A stretch of DNA of 64,000 bases from Paraburkholderia sp. D15 (GCF_029910215.1 NZ_CP110395.1:1240001-1304000), one strand, 5' to 3'; shown: positions 50,862 to 61,644, counted from the first letter of the stretch. Made by a program: numbers and translations. The notes: a model not told the origin generated them from the letters alone.

Positions 50862-51593
50862 TCAAAGCCACGCCTTCACCCAGTGCACGACGAGCGGACC
50901 GACGATCAGCCCCCACGTCATCACGCACATGCCGAGCGCGACCATCACCGCCGCGCTGCCGAGATCCTTCGCGCGGCGCGACAGTTCGTGGCGTTCCAGC
51001 GAGATCCGGTCGATCGCCGCCTCGACGCTCGAATTCAGCAACTCGACGATCAGCACCAGCAGCACGGAACCGAGCAGCAGCACGCGCGACAACGGCTCGA
51101 CCGGCACCAGCACGCCGCACGGAATCAGGATCGCCGCGAGCGTCAGTTCCTGGCGGAACGCGCTTTCCTCGCGAATCGCGACCTGGAATCCGGCCAGCGA
51201 ATTTTTCATCGCGTGCCATGCGCGCGTGAGGCCGCGATTGCCTTTGTAGGGATTGAAGGGCAGCGGGGCGAGCGGATCGTCGGGGCTGAGCGGTTCGTGC
51301 GCGGCGTCGTTCGCGTGATCGGCGTGGCTGGAGAGATGGGCCTGAGCCGAGGTCGTGCGCGCCGAGCCGGAATGCTTCGCCGCCACGTGACTTGCGGCTT
51401 GCGCGCCGTTCACGTTGCTCACGTTGTTCACGCCGTTGAGTCCCTGCGCGTGATCAGCATGATCCGCATGATCCGGCGCGCCGGGTTCGCGAACGTCGTC
51501 GAACGGTTCGGGATGCGCGGTGTCGGCGTCGCCGTCCACCGCGCGCAGCGCGCGGCGATTCGCACGCGCCGCGGGGAAGGGTCTGATTGGCAT
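50862..51593 (-). CDS. dgkA: Diacylglycerol kinase with long low-complexity N-terminus
   Basis: The C-terminal 130 residues (from about 113) are a three-helix DgkA that phosphorylates diacylglycerol at the inner membrane, recycling lipid from membrane-derived glucan synthesis: NPYKGNRGLTRAWHAMKNSL, REESAFRQELTLAA, and the active Glu in LLNSSVEAAIDRISLERHEL. Before this lies about 112 residues of Ala/His/Asp/Asn-rich sequence with repeats (DHADHADHAQ, NGVNNVSNVNG), which normal DgkA (about 120 residues) lacks. No ATG lies nearer the core, so either the extension is made or a GTG/TTG is used. The start is 20 bases after the GT4 stop. Confidence 0.87.
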   Translation of the reverse strand: MPIRPFPAARANRRALRAVDGDADTAHPEPFDDVREPGAPDHADHADHAQGLNGVNNVSNVNGAQAASHVAAKHSGSARTTSAQAHLSSHADHANDAAHEPLSPDDPLAPLPFNPYKGNRGLTRAWHAMKNSLAGFQVAIREESAFRQELTLAAILIPCGVLVPVEPLSRVLLLGSVLLVLIVELLNSSVEAAIDRISLERHELSRRAKDLGSAAVMVALGMCVMTWGLIVGPLVVHWVKAWL

Positions 51594-51613
51594 GGACGAC
51601 CTGGCGCGCCGCA

Positions 51614-52645
51614 TCACGCAGCCGCGCTTTCCTCGCGGTACGACGTGCGCGGCAGCGGTTTCAGATGGGCGGCGAACTGCTCGGAGGCGGCCGTCCACGA
51701 GAAGCGCTCGGCCCACGCGCGGGCGTGGTCGCGATCGATCTTCAGCGCTTCGAGGCAGGCCTCGCGCAGGTCTTCGTGCATCGCGCCCGCGCCGCCGTCG
51801 CCGAGTACGTCGATCGGACCCGTGACCGGATACGCCGCGACCGGCGTGCCGCAGGCGAGCGCTTCGAGCAGCACCAGCCCGAAGGTGTCGGTGCGGCTCG
51901 GGAACACGAACACGTCGGCGGCGGCGTACACCTTCGCCAGTTCAGCCTGGGTCAGCACGCCCAGATAGTTCGCCTGCGGATAGCGCGACTTCAGTTCGGC
52001 AAGTGCCGGACCTTCGCCGGCCACCCACTTCGAGCCGGGCAGATCGAGCTTCAGGAACGCCTCGACATTCTTCTCGACGGCCACGCGGCCCACGTACAGG
52101 AAGATCGGCCGCGCGGTGTTGAGCACCTTCGAGTCCATCTGGTGAAAGATCTCCAGATCGACGCCGCGCGTCCACAGCACGACATTGGTGAAGCCGAATT
52201 TTTCGAGGTCGCTCTTGACCACCGGCGTGGGCGCCATCACCGCCAGCGACGGCTTGTGGAACCAATGCAGGAACTTGTACGTCGCGCTGAGCGGAATGCC
52301 GAAACGCGCCTGCACGTACTCCGGAAAGCGCGTGTGATAGGCGGTCGTGAACGGCAGCTTGTGCTGGATCGCGTAGGCGCGCGCGGCCATGCCGAGCGGA
52401 CCCTCGGTGGCGATGTGCAGCGCGTCGGGCGCGAACGCGTCGATGCGCGAGCGCAGCTTGCGGCGCGGCAGCAGCGACAGGCGAATCTCGGGATAGGTCG
52501 GGCAGGGGATCGTCTTGAATTCGAGCGGCGTCAGCAGTTCGACCTGGTGGCCAAGCGCGGTGAGTTCGCGCGTGGTGTTCTTCAGCGTGCGCACGACGCC
52601 GTTGACCTGCGGTTCCCACGCGTCGGTGACGATCATGATCTTCAT
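51614..52645 (-). CDS. GT4-family glycosyltransferase
   Basis: A 343-residue cytoplasmic GT-B enzyme. It begins MKIMIVTDAWEPQVNGVVRT, a start typical of the GT4 mannosyl- or glucosyltransferases that act on lipids, and has the donor-site motif SRTDTFGLVLLEALACGTPV with the E-x7-E pair, and FLYVGRVAVEKN. It sits between a metallophosphatase gene and dgkA, all leftward, so a role in glycolipid or envelope sugar metabolism is likely. Acceptor unknown. Confidence 0.9.
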   Translation of the reverse strand: MKIMIVTDAWEPQVNGVVRTLKNTTRELTALGHQVELLTPLEFKTIPCPTYPEIRLSLLPRRKLRSRIDAFAPDALHIATEGPLGMAARAYAIQHKLPFTTAYHTRFPEYVQARFGIPLSATYKFLHWFHKPSLAVMAPTPVVKSDLEKFGFTNVVLWTRGVDLEIFHQMDSKVLNTARPIFLYVGRVAVEKNVEAFLKLDLPGSKWVAGEGPALAELKSRYPQANYLGVLTQAELAKVYAAADVFVFPSRTDTFGLVLLEALACGTPVAAYPVTGPIDVLGDGGAGAMHEDLREACLEALKIDRDHARAWAERFSWTAASEQFAAHLKPLPRTSYREESAAA

Positions 52646-52690
52646 CGGTATTGGCCCTATCGAAGTTAAGCGGGATGAAGTGAAGCGGGA

Positions 52691-53632
52691 TTACGCGGTC
52701 GCCCGGGCCTTCTGCACGCCGGCTTCCGGGGCGCGCATCACGGTCCAGTAGATCACCTTGAGTTCACCTTCGAACGTCTCGACGAGTGCCGACAGACTCT
52801 CGACCCAGTCGCCGTCGTTGCAGTACAGCACGCCGTCGATGTCGCGGATCTCGGCCTTGTGGATATGCCCGCAGACCACGCCGTCGCAGCCGCGGCGGCG
52901 CGCTTCGTCGGTCATCACGCGTTCGAACGAGGAGATGAAATTCACCGCGTTCTTCACCTGATGCTTCAGATACTGCGACAGCGACCAGTACGGGAATCCG
53001 AGCCGGCTGCGGATCCGGTTGAACCAGCGGTTCAGGATCAGGATCATCGTGTAGAGCGTGTCGCCGAGATAGGCGAGCCATTTGGCGTGCTGGATCACGC
53101 CGTCGAACAGATCGCCGTGCACGATCCACAGGCGCTTGCCGGCGAGGGTGGTATGGAACGCCTCGCCGCGCACGTGGATGTCGCCGAACGCGAGGTCGCA
53201 GAACTGGCGCGCGGCTTCGTCGTGATTGCCGGGCACGTAGACGACCTGGGTGCCCTTGCGCGCCTTGCGGAGGATCTTCTGCACGACGTCGTTGTGCGCC
53301 TGCGGCCAGTACCAGCCCTTCTTCAGCTGCCACCCGTCGATGATGTCGCCGACCAGGTACAGATACTCCGACTCGTTGTGCCGCAGGAAGTCGAGCAGAT
53401 ACGGCGCCTGGCAGCCGCTGGAACCGAGATGGATGTCCGACAGCCAGATGGTGCGGTAGCGTTGCGGTTCGGCGTGATCGTCGTCGTGATGACCGGCGGA
53501 CGCGTCGAGCGGCAAGGAGGCGACGGGCAGCGGCAGGCCGTGTCCAGGAGTGGGTTCCGGGCGGAACGCGACAGGGTCGACGCTCGGGCCGGTTTGGCGG
53601 AACAGGGAAGTCGCGGACGTTTTGGGGTCCAT
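52691..53632 (-). CDS. LpxH-like metallophosphoesterase
   Basis: A 313-residue calcineurin-type phosphoesterase, of the family often labelled UDP-2,3-diacylglucosamine diphosphatase. All metal motifs are present in order: WLSDIHLGSSG, LVGDIIDGWQ, VPGNHDEAA, VHGDLFDG and CGHIHKAEI. The N-terminal 55 residues are a variable extension. True LpxH proteins are about 240 residues, so this longer form may act on another envelope substrate. It is 45 bases upstream of the GT4 gene and probably shares its transcript. Confidence 0.9.
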   Translation of the reverse strand: MDPKTSATSLFRQTGPSVDPVAFRPEPTPGHGLPLPVASLPLDASAGHHDDDHAEPQRYRTIWLSDIHLGSSGCQAPYLLDFLRHNESEYLYLVGDIIDGWQLKKGWYWPQAHNDVVQKILRKARKGTQVVYVPGNHDEAARQFCDLAFGDIHVRGEAFHTTLAGKRLWIVHGDLFDGVIQHAKWLAYLGDTLYTMILILNRWFNRIRSRLGFPYWSLSQYLKHQVKNAVNFISSFERVMTDEARRRGCDGVVCGHIHKAEIRDIDGVLYCNDGDWVESLSALVETFEGELKVIYWTVMRAPEAGVQKARATA

Positions 53633-53809
53633 GGCTCACGCGTCGAGTTGCAGTGCCCGTATTGAGCCAGGTGCGCGTGACTATGCCGTGACAGTCATGA
53701 GAAGTTCTTATTACTGCGGGGAGGGTGTTGCGGGCGGGTCACGCCGAGGCGGTGGACGCACGGCGATCGGCGCCGCCTGGCGATGAAAGACCGGCGGCGT
53801 GTGCGTGTC

Positions 53810-54331
53810 TCAGCGCGACACGTTGACGATGCGCGTGCCGGCCAGCCGATCGTGCAGAAACTGACGCCGCGGATCGAACCGGCCGGTCGCGGCCCACAGC
53901 ACGAACCAGACCGCGGCGACGATCAGCGTCTGCGGCAGCTTGAGCCCGAGCAGCGGATGCAGCGCGAGCGGCGGCAGAAACCACAGCCACGTCAGCAGGT
54001 AACGTGCGATCGCGCGGATTGTGCCGAGCGGCGCGCCGTCGGCGGCGACCACGCGCAGGCGCCAGGTTTTCATCGGCAGGGTCTGGCCGCTGTGGGTCCA
54101 GAACCAGACGAAATACACGCCGACCACGAGGCCGATCCAGGCCGCCAGCAGGTTGTGATGCGTGAGGCCGTTGCGTTGCTGCGTCAGCGTGCTGAACAGA
54201 TATCCGGCGACGAACACCACGCCGAACAGGATCATCGCTTCGTAGAGCAAGGCCGCGAGACGGCGCCGGACGGTGGGAGCGATGCCCGGAGCATCAACGG
54301 CAGGTGTCGAGGTCGCGAGCGGTTGGGACAC
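53810..54331 (-). CDS. RDD family membrane protein
   Basis: A 173-residue inner-membrane protein with the RDD fold: three main helices (about 28-48, 62-80, 118-140), an Arg-Asp region GRFDPRRQFLHDRLAGTRIV near the C-terminus and TLPMKTWRLRVV. Function of the family is poorly known; some members relate to transport. The start taken is a GTG at 54331 after the upstream stop at 54358; no ATG precedes the first helix. Fourth gene of the ECF sigma run. Confidence 0.82.
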   Translation of the reverse strand: MSQPLATSTPAVDAPGIAPTVRRRLAALLYEAMILFGVVFVAGYLFSTLTQQRNGLTHHNLLAAWIGLVVGVYFVWFWTHSGQTLPMKTWRLRVVAADGAPLGTIRAIARYLLTWLWFLPPLALHPLLGLKLPQTLIVAAVWFVLWAATGRFDPRRQFLHDRLAGTRIVNVSR

Positions 54332-54357
54332 GGATGGCGGGGGCAGGGCGGGCCGGC

Positions 54358-55119
54358 TCAGGAGCCGTTGAAAATGGACGGTGCCTCGGCCGGCGAAACC
54401 GGCACCGGCGTGGCGGGCACGAAACTGCCGGCGGCGGGAATCGCCGGCGCGACGGCCGGACTCGGCAACGACGCGGCGGCTGCCGCGCTGGCCGCCGCCA
54501 CGCCGCTCGCGCCATGTTCGCGCGCATTGACGAGACGGTCGATACCCTTGATTTCGGTGCGTCCCGACGGCGGCGCGCTGACCACGCTCGGACGGCGTTT
54601 GCGTTCGCTGGCGGCAAGCCGTTCCTTCTGCTCCTCGGGCAACTGCTGATACGCCTTCCACGCATTCTGGCGGGTTTCGCGCGGCAGTTCCTTCGACACC
54701 TGATAGTTTTCGCGCGCGACGCGCCGTTGATCCGGCGTCATGCGGACCCATTCGGTCATGCGGTCATGCAGGCGTTTTTGCGCGTCGGGCGACATCTTGG
54801 GATAGCGCGACGCGATCTTCAGCCACTTGCGCTTGCGTTCGTCGCTGAACGAATCCCACAGCGGTTCGAACGGAGCAAGAGCGAGATGTTCGGCCGACGT
54901 CAGCCGCGACCACGCGATCGGACTGTTGCTGCCGGGCAGGCCGGGCAGTTCGACGGCGAGCGTGGGCGCGGGCGCCTTGGCGGTGACGGTAGTGCCGGCC
55001 GCAGCGGGCGCGCTGGGCGCCGCGGGGCTCGGATAGAAGCGCGGATAGGTCGCGGCGAACGACACCAGGGCCGCGATCGTGCATCCGAAAACAACGGCCA
55101 GGCCGCGCTTGTAACTCAC
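54358..55119 (-). CDS. DUF3106 protein
   Basis: A 253-residue protein with an N-terminal signal-anchor helix (about residues 5-24) and a periplasmic part with the DUF3106 pattern: LAPFEPLWDSFSDERKRKWL, KIASRYPKMSPDAQKRLHDR and NAWKAYQQLPEEQKERLAAS. The C-terminal third is Ala/Pro-rich. The GTG at 55119 has GGGAG upstream at 55128-55132. It follows DUF3619 by 16 bases. The charged helical repeats suggest folding as a helical chaperone-like domain, but function is unknown. Confidence 0.85.
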   Translation of the reverse strand: MSYKRGLAVVFGCTIAALVSFAATYPRFYPSPAAPSAPAAAGTTVTAKAPAPTLAVELPGLPGSNSPIAWSRLTSAEHLALAPFEPLWDSFSDERKRKWLKIASRYPKMSPDAQKRLHDRMTEWVRMTPDQRRVARENYQVSKELPRETRQNAWKAYQQLPEEQKERLAASERKRRPSVVSAPPSGRTEIKGIDRLVNAREHGASGVAAASAAAAASLPSPAVAPAIPAAGSFVPATPVPVSPAEAPSIFNGS

Positions 55120-55135
55120 CCGAAAAATCTCCCGC

Positions 55136-55564
55136 TCAGTGGGCGCGTGAAAGGTACGCGTTGAAGCCGTGGTCGAGATAGGCATTGAGCGGCAGATCGT
55201 CGCTCAGCATGGCGGCGTCGATATCGGCGAGCTCGGCGGTGCGTTGCTGGTCTTCCCAGTAGGCGATACCCACCAGGCTCACGACCAGCGCGACCAGCGG
55301 CCAGGCCAGCGCGAAGCGGCGCAGCGGCGAACGGCGGCGCTGCGGCAGTTCGACCGGCGGCATGCCGGCGGCCATGCCCGCGCCGGCGAAGGCCGGCACG
55401 AACACCGGCGCGCTGACCGTTTCGGGCTTCTTGCGGGCGAGCGCGGCACGACGCGCCGCGGCGAGCCGGTCGACGGCGGCGGTGGGAATGCTGGCGGCGT
55501 TTTCGTCGAGCGCGCGGCGCATTTGGCGGGCGAACTCGAGTTCTTTGGTTTCCAGGGAGCTCAT
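55136..55564 (-). CDS. DUF3619 protein, possible anti-sigma partner
   Basis: A 142-residue protein with a soluble N-terminal part (ELEFARQMRRALDENAASIP), one membrane helix (about 86-105, FALAWPLVALVVSLVGIAYW) and a short periplasmic tail ending in LPLNAYLDHGF. It overlaps the stop of the sigma factor gene by four bases (ATGA at 55561-55564), so the two are translationally coupled. Size, topology and position are what one expects of an anti-sigma factor, but sequence alone does not prove it. Confidence 0.85.
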   Translation of the reverse strand: MSSLETKELEFARQMRRALDENAASIPTAAVDRLAAARRAALARKKPETVSAPVFVPAFAGAGMAAGMPPVELPQRRRSPLRRFALAWPLVALVVSLVGIAYWEDQQRTAELADIDAAMLSDDLPLNAYLDHGFNAYLSRAH

Positions 55565-56124
55565 AGCGTGATTCCTTTAGCCTTGAGCGCTTGCGCCAGC
55601 GTGTGGGTGGCCCGCGAGCAGTGCGTTTTCACACTGCCTTCGGAGCAGCCCATCGCGGCGGCAGTCTCGGCGACATCCATATCTTCCCAATAACGCATGA
55701 GAAACGCCTCCCGTTGACGTGCCGGTAACTTTTGGATCTCGTCGTCGATTACCTGCAGAACCTGTTCGCGTTCGAGTTTTTGTTCGTTGCTCTCGGAGCC
55801 TGCCGCGCCCTCCTGGGCCTCGAAGGTTTCGAGGGGGTCGAAATCCTCGTCGTCGGCATTGCCGAGCGACGAAAACAGACTCACCCACGTATTGCGCACT
55901 TTGGCACGACGGAAATAGTCGTGCATCGCATTCTGGAGAATACGCTGAAACAGCAGCGGAAGTTCGGCCGCCGGACGGTCGCCGTATTTTTCGGCGAGCT
56001 TGATCATCGCGTCCTGCACGATATCCAGCGAGGCGTCGTCGTCCCGCACGGCGTAGACCGTCTGCTTGAATGCGCGCCTTTCGACGCCCGCCAGAAAATC
56101 GGCGAGTTCCTTGTCTGATGCCAT
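55561..56124 (-). CDS. ECF-type RNA polymerase sigma factor
   Basis: A 187-residue sigma-70-family factor with region 2 (DIVQDAMIKLAEKYGDRPAA then PLLFQRILQNAMHDYFRRAK) and region 4 (LPARQREAFLMRYWEDMDVA then ETAAAMGCSEGSVKTHCSRA). The linker holds an acidic stretch (DDEDFDPLETFEAQEG). It is first in a leftward four-gene operon with DUF3619, DUF3106 and RDD genes. It is divergent from ilvB. The trigger and the regulon are unknown. Confidence 0.92.
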   Translation of the reverse strand: MASDKELADFLAGVERRAFKQTVYAVRDDDASLDIVQDAMIKLAEKYGDRPAAELPLLFQRILQNAMHDYFRRAKVRNTWVSLFSSLGNADDEDFDPLETFEAQEGAAGSESNEQKLEREQVLQVIDDEIQKLPARQREAFLMRYWEDMDVAETAAAMGCSEGSVKTHCSRATHTLAQALKAKGITL

Positions 56125-56485
56125 CCGTTGGGGGTCGGCGCAGCGAGCGTGCGCGTAATCGGTCGAAAAATGTCGTAAAACTCGCGGATGCTAACAAACT
56201 TTTGCGTCGCTGGGGCGAAACGTGATTCACCTTGCATCTCTATAACAAGCTTTCGGTCGATTCGGGCATCCGGCGAGGGCGCAGCCGAGGCGTCGAGGCA
56301 ATAATTGCTTGACCGCGTCAGCATCTACGGATATCTTCGCTGGTTCGCAACACAAGTGACTTGTCTCAATTGAGGTGTGGCCCAAGAAGCTCACCTGTCA
56401 ACTGGACGCGCAGCTTGAACCCGAGCCACAAGCCCGGCAGAGAGCACCCGATCAATTTTTTGCCGAAAATTCGAAAGGTGAATAA
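56125..56485. other. Divergent region sigma factor / ilvB
   Basis: A 361-base gap carrying promoters for the sigma operon and the ilv operon. I looked for a leader peptide rich in Val/Leu/Ile codons and an attenuator before ilvB and found no convincing one. No small gene is recognised. Confidence 0.5.
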
Positions 56486-58249
56486 ATGAATATGCCCAGC
56501 GCGGAATTCTCCACGTCGGATACGACTCCTCATCCCGAAGCTGACTCTATCGGCGCCACCGTGCTCATGAAGGCACTGGCCGACGAAGACGTCGAGTTCA
56601 TCTGGGGCTATCCCGGCGGCTCGGTACTCTACATTTACGACGAGCTGTACAAGCAGGACAAATTCCAGCACGTTCTGGTGCGCCACGAGCAGGCCGCGGT
56701 CCACGCCGCCGACGCTTACGCGCGCTCCACCGGCAAGGTCGGCGTGTGCCTCGTGACGTCCGGTCCGGGCGTCACCAACGCGGTCACCGGCATCGCCACC
56801 GCGTACATGGATTCGATCCCGATGGTGATCATCAGCGGCCAGGTGCCGACTGCCGCCATCGGCCAGGACGCGTTCCAGGAGTGCGACACGGTCGGCATCA
56901 CGCGTCCCTGCGTGAAGCACAACTTCCTCGTGAAAGATGTGCGCGACCTCGCCGCCACCGTCAAGAAAGCCTTCTTCATCGCCCGTACTGGCCGTCCCGG
57001 CCCGGTGCTGATCGACATTCCGAAAGACGTGTCGAAGACGCCCTGCCATTACGAACCGCTGAAGAGCGTGTCGCTGCGCTCGTACAACCCGGTCACGAAG
57101 GGCCACTCCGGCCAGATCCGCAAGGCGGTCTCGCTGCTGCTGTCGGCCAAGCGTCCGTATATCTACACTGGCGGCGGCATCATCCTCGCCGACGCGGCGC
57201 GCGAGCTGAACCAGTTCGCCGATCTGCTCGGCTACCCCATCACCAACACGCTGATGGGTCTGGGCGGCTACCGCGCGAGCGATAAGAAATTCCTCGGCAT
57301 GCTCGGCATGCACGGCACGTACGAAGCCAACATGGCGATGCAGCACTGCGACGTGCTGATCGCGATCGGCGCGCGTTTCGACGACCGTGTGATCGGCGAT
57401 CCGGCGCACTTCGCGTCGCGTCCGCGCAAGATCGTCCATATCGACATCGATCCGTCCTCCATCTCCAAGCGCGTCAAGGTCGATATTCCGATCGTCGGCG
57501 ACGTGAAGGAAGTGCTGAAGGAGTTGATCGAGCAACTGCAAACGGCCGAACACGGTCCGGATACCGCGGCGCTCGCCGACTGGTGGAAGGACATCGAAGC
57601 CTGGCGCGCGAAAGACTGCCTGAAGTTCGACCGCAAGAGCGACATCATCAAGCCGCAGTACGTGGTCGAAAAGGCGTGGGAATTGACCGACGGCAATGCC
57701 TTCGTGTGTTCCGACGTCGGTCAGCATCAGATGTGGGCGGCGCAGTTCTACAAGTTCAACAAGCCGCGCCGCTGGATCAACTCCGGTGGTCTCGGCACGA
57801 TGGGCTTCGGCCTGCCGGCGGCGATGGGCGTCAAGATGGCGCACCCGGACGACGACGTGCTGTGCATCACGGGCGAAGGCTCGATCCAGATGTGCATTCA
57901 GGAACTCTCCACCTGCAAGCAGTACGAGACGCCGGTGAAGATCATCTCGCTGAACAACCGCTATCTGGGCATGGTGCGCCAGTGGCAGCAGATCGAATAC
58001 AGCAAGCGCTATTCGCATTCGTACATGGATGCGCTGCCGGATTTCGTGAAGCTCGCCGAAGCGTACGGCCACGTCGGCATGCGTATCGAACGCACGGCGG
58101 ACGTCGAGCCGGCGCTGAAGGAAGCGCTGCGCCTGAAGGACCGCACGGTGTTTCTCGATTTCCAGACCGATCCGACCGAAAACGTCTGGCCGATGGTTCA
58201 GGCCGGCAAGGGCATCACCGAGATGCTCATGGGTTCGGAAGATCTATAA
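56486..58249 (+). CDS. ilvB: Acetolactate synthase, large (catalytic) subunit
   Basis: A 587-residue thiamine-diphosphate enzyme, first common step of valine, leucine and isoleucine synthesis (2 pyruvate to acetolactate). Seen are the N-terminal cofactor region VEFIWGYPGGSVLYIYDELY, the catalytic Glu in VRHEQAAVHAADAYAR, the FAD-associated middle, and the TPP site GEGSIQMCIQELSTCKQ to NNRYLGMVRQWQ. AAAGGTG lies upstream. It has the length of the biosynthetic type. ilvH follows after 111 bases. Confidence 0.97.
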   Translation: MNMPSAEFSTSDTTPHPEADSIGATVLMKALADEDVEFIWGYPGGSVLYIYDELYKQDKFQHVLVRHEQAAVHAADAYARSTGKVGVCLVTSGPGVTNAVTGIATAYMDSIPMVIISGQVPTAAIGQDAFQECDTVGITRPCVKHNFLVKDVRDLAATVKKAFFIARTGRPGPVLIDIPKDVSKTPCHYEPLKSVSLRSYNPVTKGHSGQIRKAVSLLLSAKRPYIYTGGGIILADAARELNQFADLLGYPITNTLMGLGGYRASDKKFLGMLGMHGTYEANMAMQHCDVLIAIGARFDDRVIGDPAHFASRPRKIVHIDIDPSSISKRVKVDIPIVGDVKEVLKELIEQLQTAEHGPDTAALADWWKDIEAWRAKDCLKFDRKSDIIKPQYVVEKAWELTDGNAFVCSDVGQHQMWAAQFYKFNKPRRWINSGGLGTMGFGLPAAMGVKMAHPDDDVLCITGEGSIQMCIQELSTCKQYETPVKIISLNNRYLGMVRQWQQIEYSKRYSHSYMDALPDFVKLAEAYGHVGMRIERTADVEPALKEALRLKDRTVFLDFQTDPTENVWPMVQAGKGITEMLMGSEDL

Positions 58250-58360
58250 CGACGGCTGCCAGCGCCGGCTTCGCCTGCGCGCCTTCACGAAGGGCGCGGG
58301 CAGGCGGGGCGGCGCGCAACCGCTCGCGGACATCGACAAAACATCTGGAAGAAGCGAAAC

Positions 58361-59987
<1,627 letters not shown>

Positions 59988-60040
59988 GCGAGTCACTGCC
60001 GAATCGCTGTTTTTACCCGCCGGGTTAGGCGGGTAGATCA

Positions 60041-60078
60041 AAAAGCCGCCCAAGGGTGCTGAACCCTGGGCGGCTTTT
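60041..60078 (+). terminator. Terminator of the ilvBHC operon
   Basis: An 11-base-pair stem (AAAAGCCGCCC at 60041-60051 with GGGCGGCTTTT at 60068-60078), extended by four more pairs past a bulged A, ends in TTTT. A smaller hairpin (ACCCGCC 60015-60021, GGCGGGT 60028-60034) precedes it. The stem ends only 37 bases before the psd start, so the psd promoter must overlap it or lie inside. Confidence 0.88.
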
Positions 60079-60115
60079 GCTATCCTACGGTTTTACAAAA
60101 ACACAGAAGCCATTC

Positions 60116-60754
60116 ATGAATTACCCTCATCCGATCATCGCGCGAGAAGGCTGGCCGTTCATCGCCATCGCGGCCGTCGTTGCACTTCTGATTCACTTCT
60201 TCGCGGGATTCGGCATTTCATGGCTGTTCTGGCTGTTGCTGATTTTCGTCGTCCAGTTCTTCCGCGATCCCGCCCGGCCGATTCCCACGCAGGCGAACGC
60301 GGTGCTGTGTCCGGCCGACGGCCGCATCGTCGCAGTCGAAACCGCGCATGATCCGTATGCGAATCGTGAAGCGTTGAAGATCAGCGTGTTCATGAACGTG
60401 TTCAACGTGCACTCGCAACGCTCGCCGGTGGATGGCGCGATTTCCAAGGTCGAATATTTCCCGGGCGCGTATCTGAATGCGGCGGTGGATAAGGCATCGA
60501 CGGAAAACGAACGCAATGCGGTGGTGATCGAGACGGCCGGCGGGCAGACCGTGACCTCGGTGCAGATCGCCGGTTTGATCGCGCGGCGCATTCTTTGCTA
60601 CGTCAGGGCAGGCGAGCCGCTCACGCGCGGTCAGCGCTACGGTTTCATCCGCTTCGGTTCGCGCGTCGACGTGTATCTGCCGGTGGGCAGCCGACCGCGT
60701 GTATCGATCGGCGAAAAGGTTTCCGCGTCGTCCACGATCCTCGCTGAACTCTAA
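60116..60754 (+). CDS. psd: Phosphatidylserine decarboxylase (short form)
   Basis: A 212-residue proenzyme that makes phosphatidylethanolamine. It is of the short (archaeal-type) form: two N-terminal membrane helices (about 15-48), [26 protein letters not shown], and the self-cleavage site [11 protein letters not shown], where Ser182 becomes the pyruvoyl group of the alpha chain. The ATG at 60116 is followed by a natural N-terminus. pssA follows after 23 bases, so the two steps of PE synthesis are in one transcript. Confidence 0.95.
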   Translation: MNYPHPIIAREGWPFIAIAAVVALLIHFFAGFGISWLFWLLLIFVVQFFRDPARPIPTQANAVLCPADGRIVAVETAHDPYANREALKISVFMNVFNVHSQRSPVDGAISKVEYFPGAYLNAAVDKASTENERNAVVIETAGGQTVTSVQIAGLIARRILCYVRAGEPLTRGQRYGFIRFGSRVDVYLPVGSRPRVSIGEKVSASSTILAEL

Positions 60755-60777
60755 AGCGGCATAAGGAGGTTTTCCGA

Positions 60778-61644
60778 ATGGCCGCATTCAAACCGCGTCG
60801 CCCCCGCAATAGCGGGCCGCTTCCGCGCCCGTTCCGCCGTAACAAGCCGATGGTGGCGGAAGCGGCGGTCGACAGCCGGCGCGCGCAGCGTCAGCAGTTC
60901 CTCCGCAAGCGCGGCATCTACCTGCTGCCGAACGCGTTTACCACCGCGGCGCTGTTCTGCGGCTTCTTCGCCGTCGTGCAGGCCATGAACGTGCGCTTCG
61001 AAGTCGCGGCCATCGCGATCTTCGTCGCTATGGTGCTCGACGGCATGGACGGCCGCGTCGCCCGCATGACGCATACGCAGAGCGCGTTCGGCGAGCAGTT
61101 CGACAGTCTGTCGGACATGGTGTCGTTCGGCGTCGCGCCGGCGCTCGTCATGTACGAATGGATTCTCAAGGACCTCGGTCGTTGGGGCTGGCTCGCGGCG
61201 TTCGTCTATTGCTCGGGCGCGGCGCTGCGTCTCGCGCGCTTCAACACGAACATCGGCGTGGTCGACAAGCGCTTCTTCCAGGGCATGCCGAGCCCGGCCG
61301 CGGCGGCGCTGATCGCCGGTTTCGTGTGGCTCGCCACCGACAACCGCGTGCCGCTCAAGCTGGTCTGGCTGCCGTGGGTCGCGTTCGTGTTGACCATCTA
61401 CGCCGGCGTGACGATGGTGTCGAACGCGCCGTTCTACAGCGGCAAGGCGCTGGACGTGCGGCATCGCGTGCCATTCGGCGTCATTCTGCTGGTGGTCGTG
61501 GCGTTCGTGCTGGTGTCGTCCGACCCGCCGTTGATGCTGTTCGGCCTGTTCGTGCTGTATGGTCTGTCGGGCTATGTGTTCTGGGGATACCAGGCGCTGC
61601 GCGGACGGGCAAATCCGGCGCGCTCCGTACAGCGGGAGAGGTAG
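60778..61644 (+). CDS. pssA: CDP-diacylglycerol-serine O-phosphatidyltransferase
   Basis: A 288-residue inner-membrane enzyme that makes phosphatidylserine from CDP-diacylglycerol and serine, feeding Psd. The CDP-alcohol phosphotransferase motif is DGMDGRVARMTHTQSAFGEQ, continuing FDSLSDMVSFG, so all four catalytic Asp are present. About seven membrane helices follow. The first 40 residues are basic (PRRPRNSGPLPRPFRRN) and could contact the membrane. AAGGAGG precedes the ATG. Confidence 0.96.
   Translation: MAAFKPRRPRNSGPLPRPFRRNKPMVAEAAVDSRRAQRQQFLRKRGIYLLPNAFTTAALFCGFFAVVQAMNVRFEVAAIAIFVAMVLDGMDGRVARMTHTQSAFGEQFDSLSDMVSFGVAPALVMYEWILKDLGRWGWLAAFVYCSGAALRLARFNTNIGVVDKRFFQGMPSPAAAALIAGFVWLATDNRVPLKLVWLPWVAFVLTIYAGVTMVSNAPFYSGKALDVRHRVPFGVILLVVVAFVLVSSDPPLMLFGLFVLYGLSGYVFWGYQALRGRANPARSVQRER

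Noticed and set aside
56125..56485. Leader peptide and attenuator before ilvB
   Set aside because: I found no short frame with clustered branched-chain codons followed by alternative hairpins.
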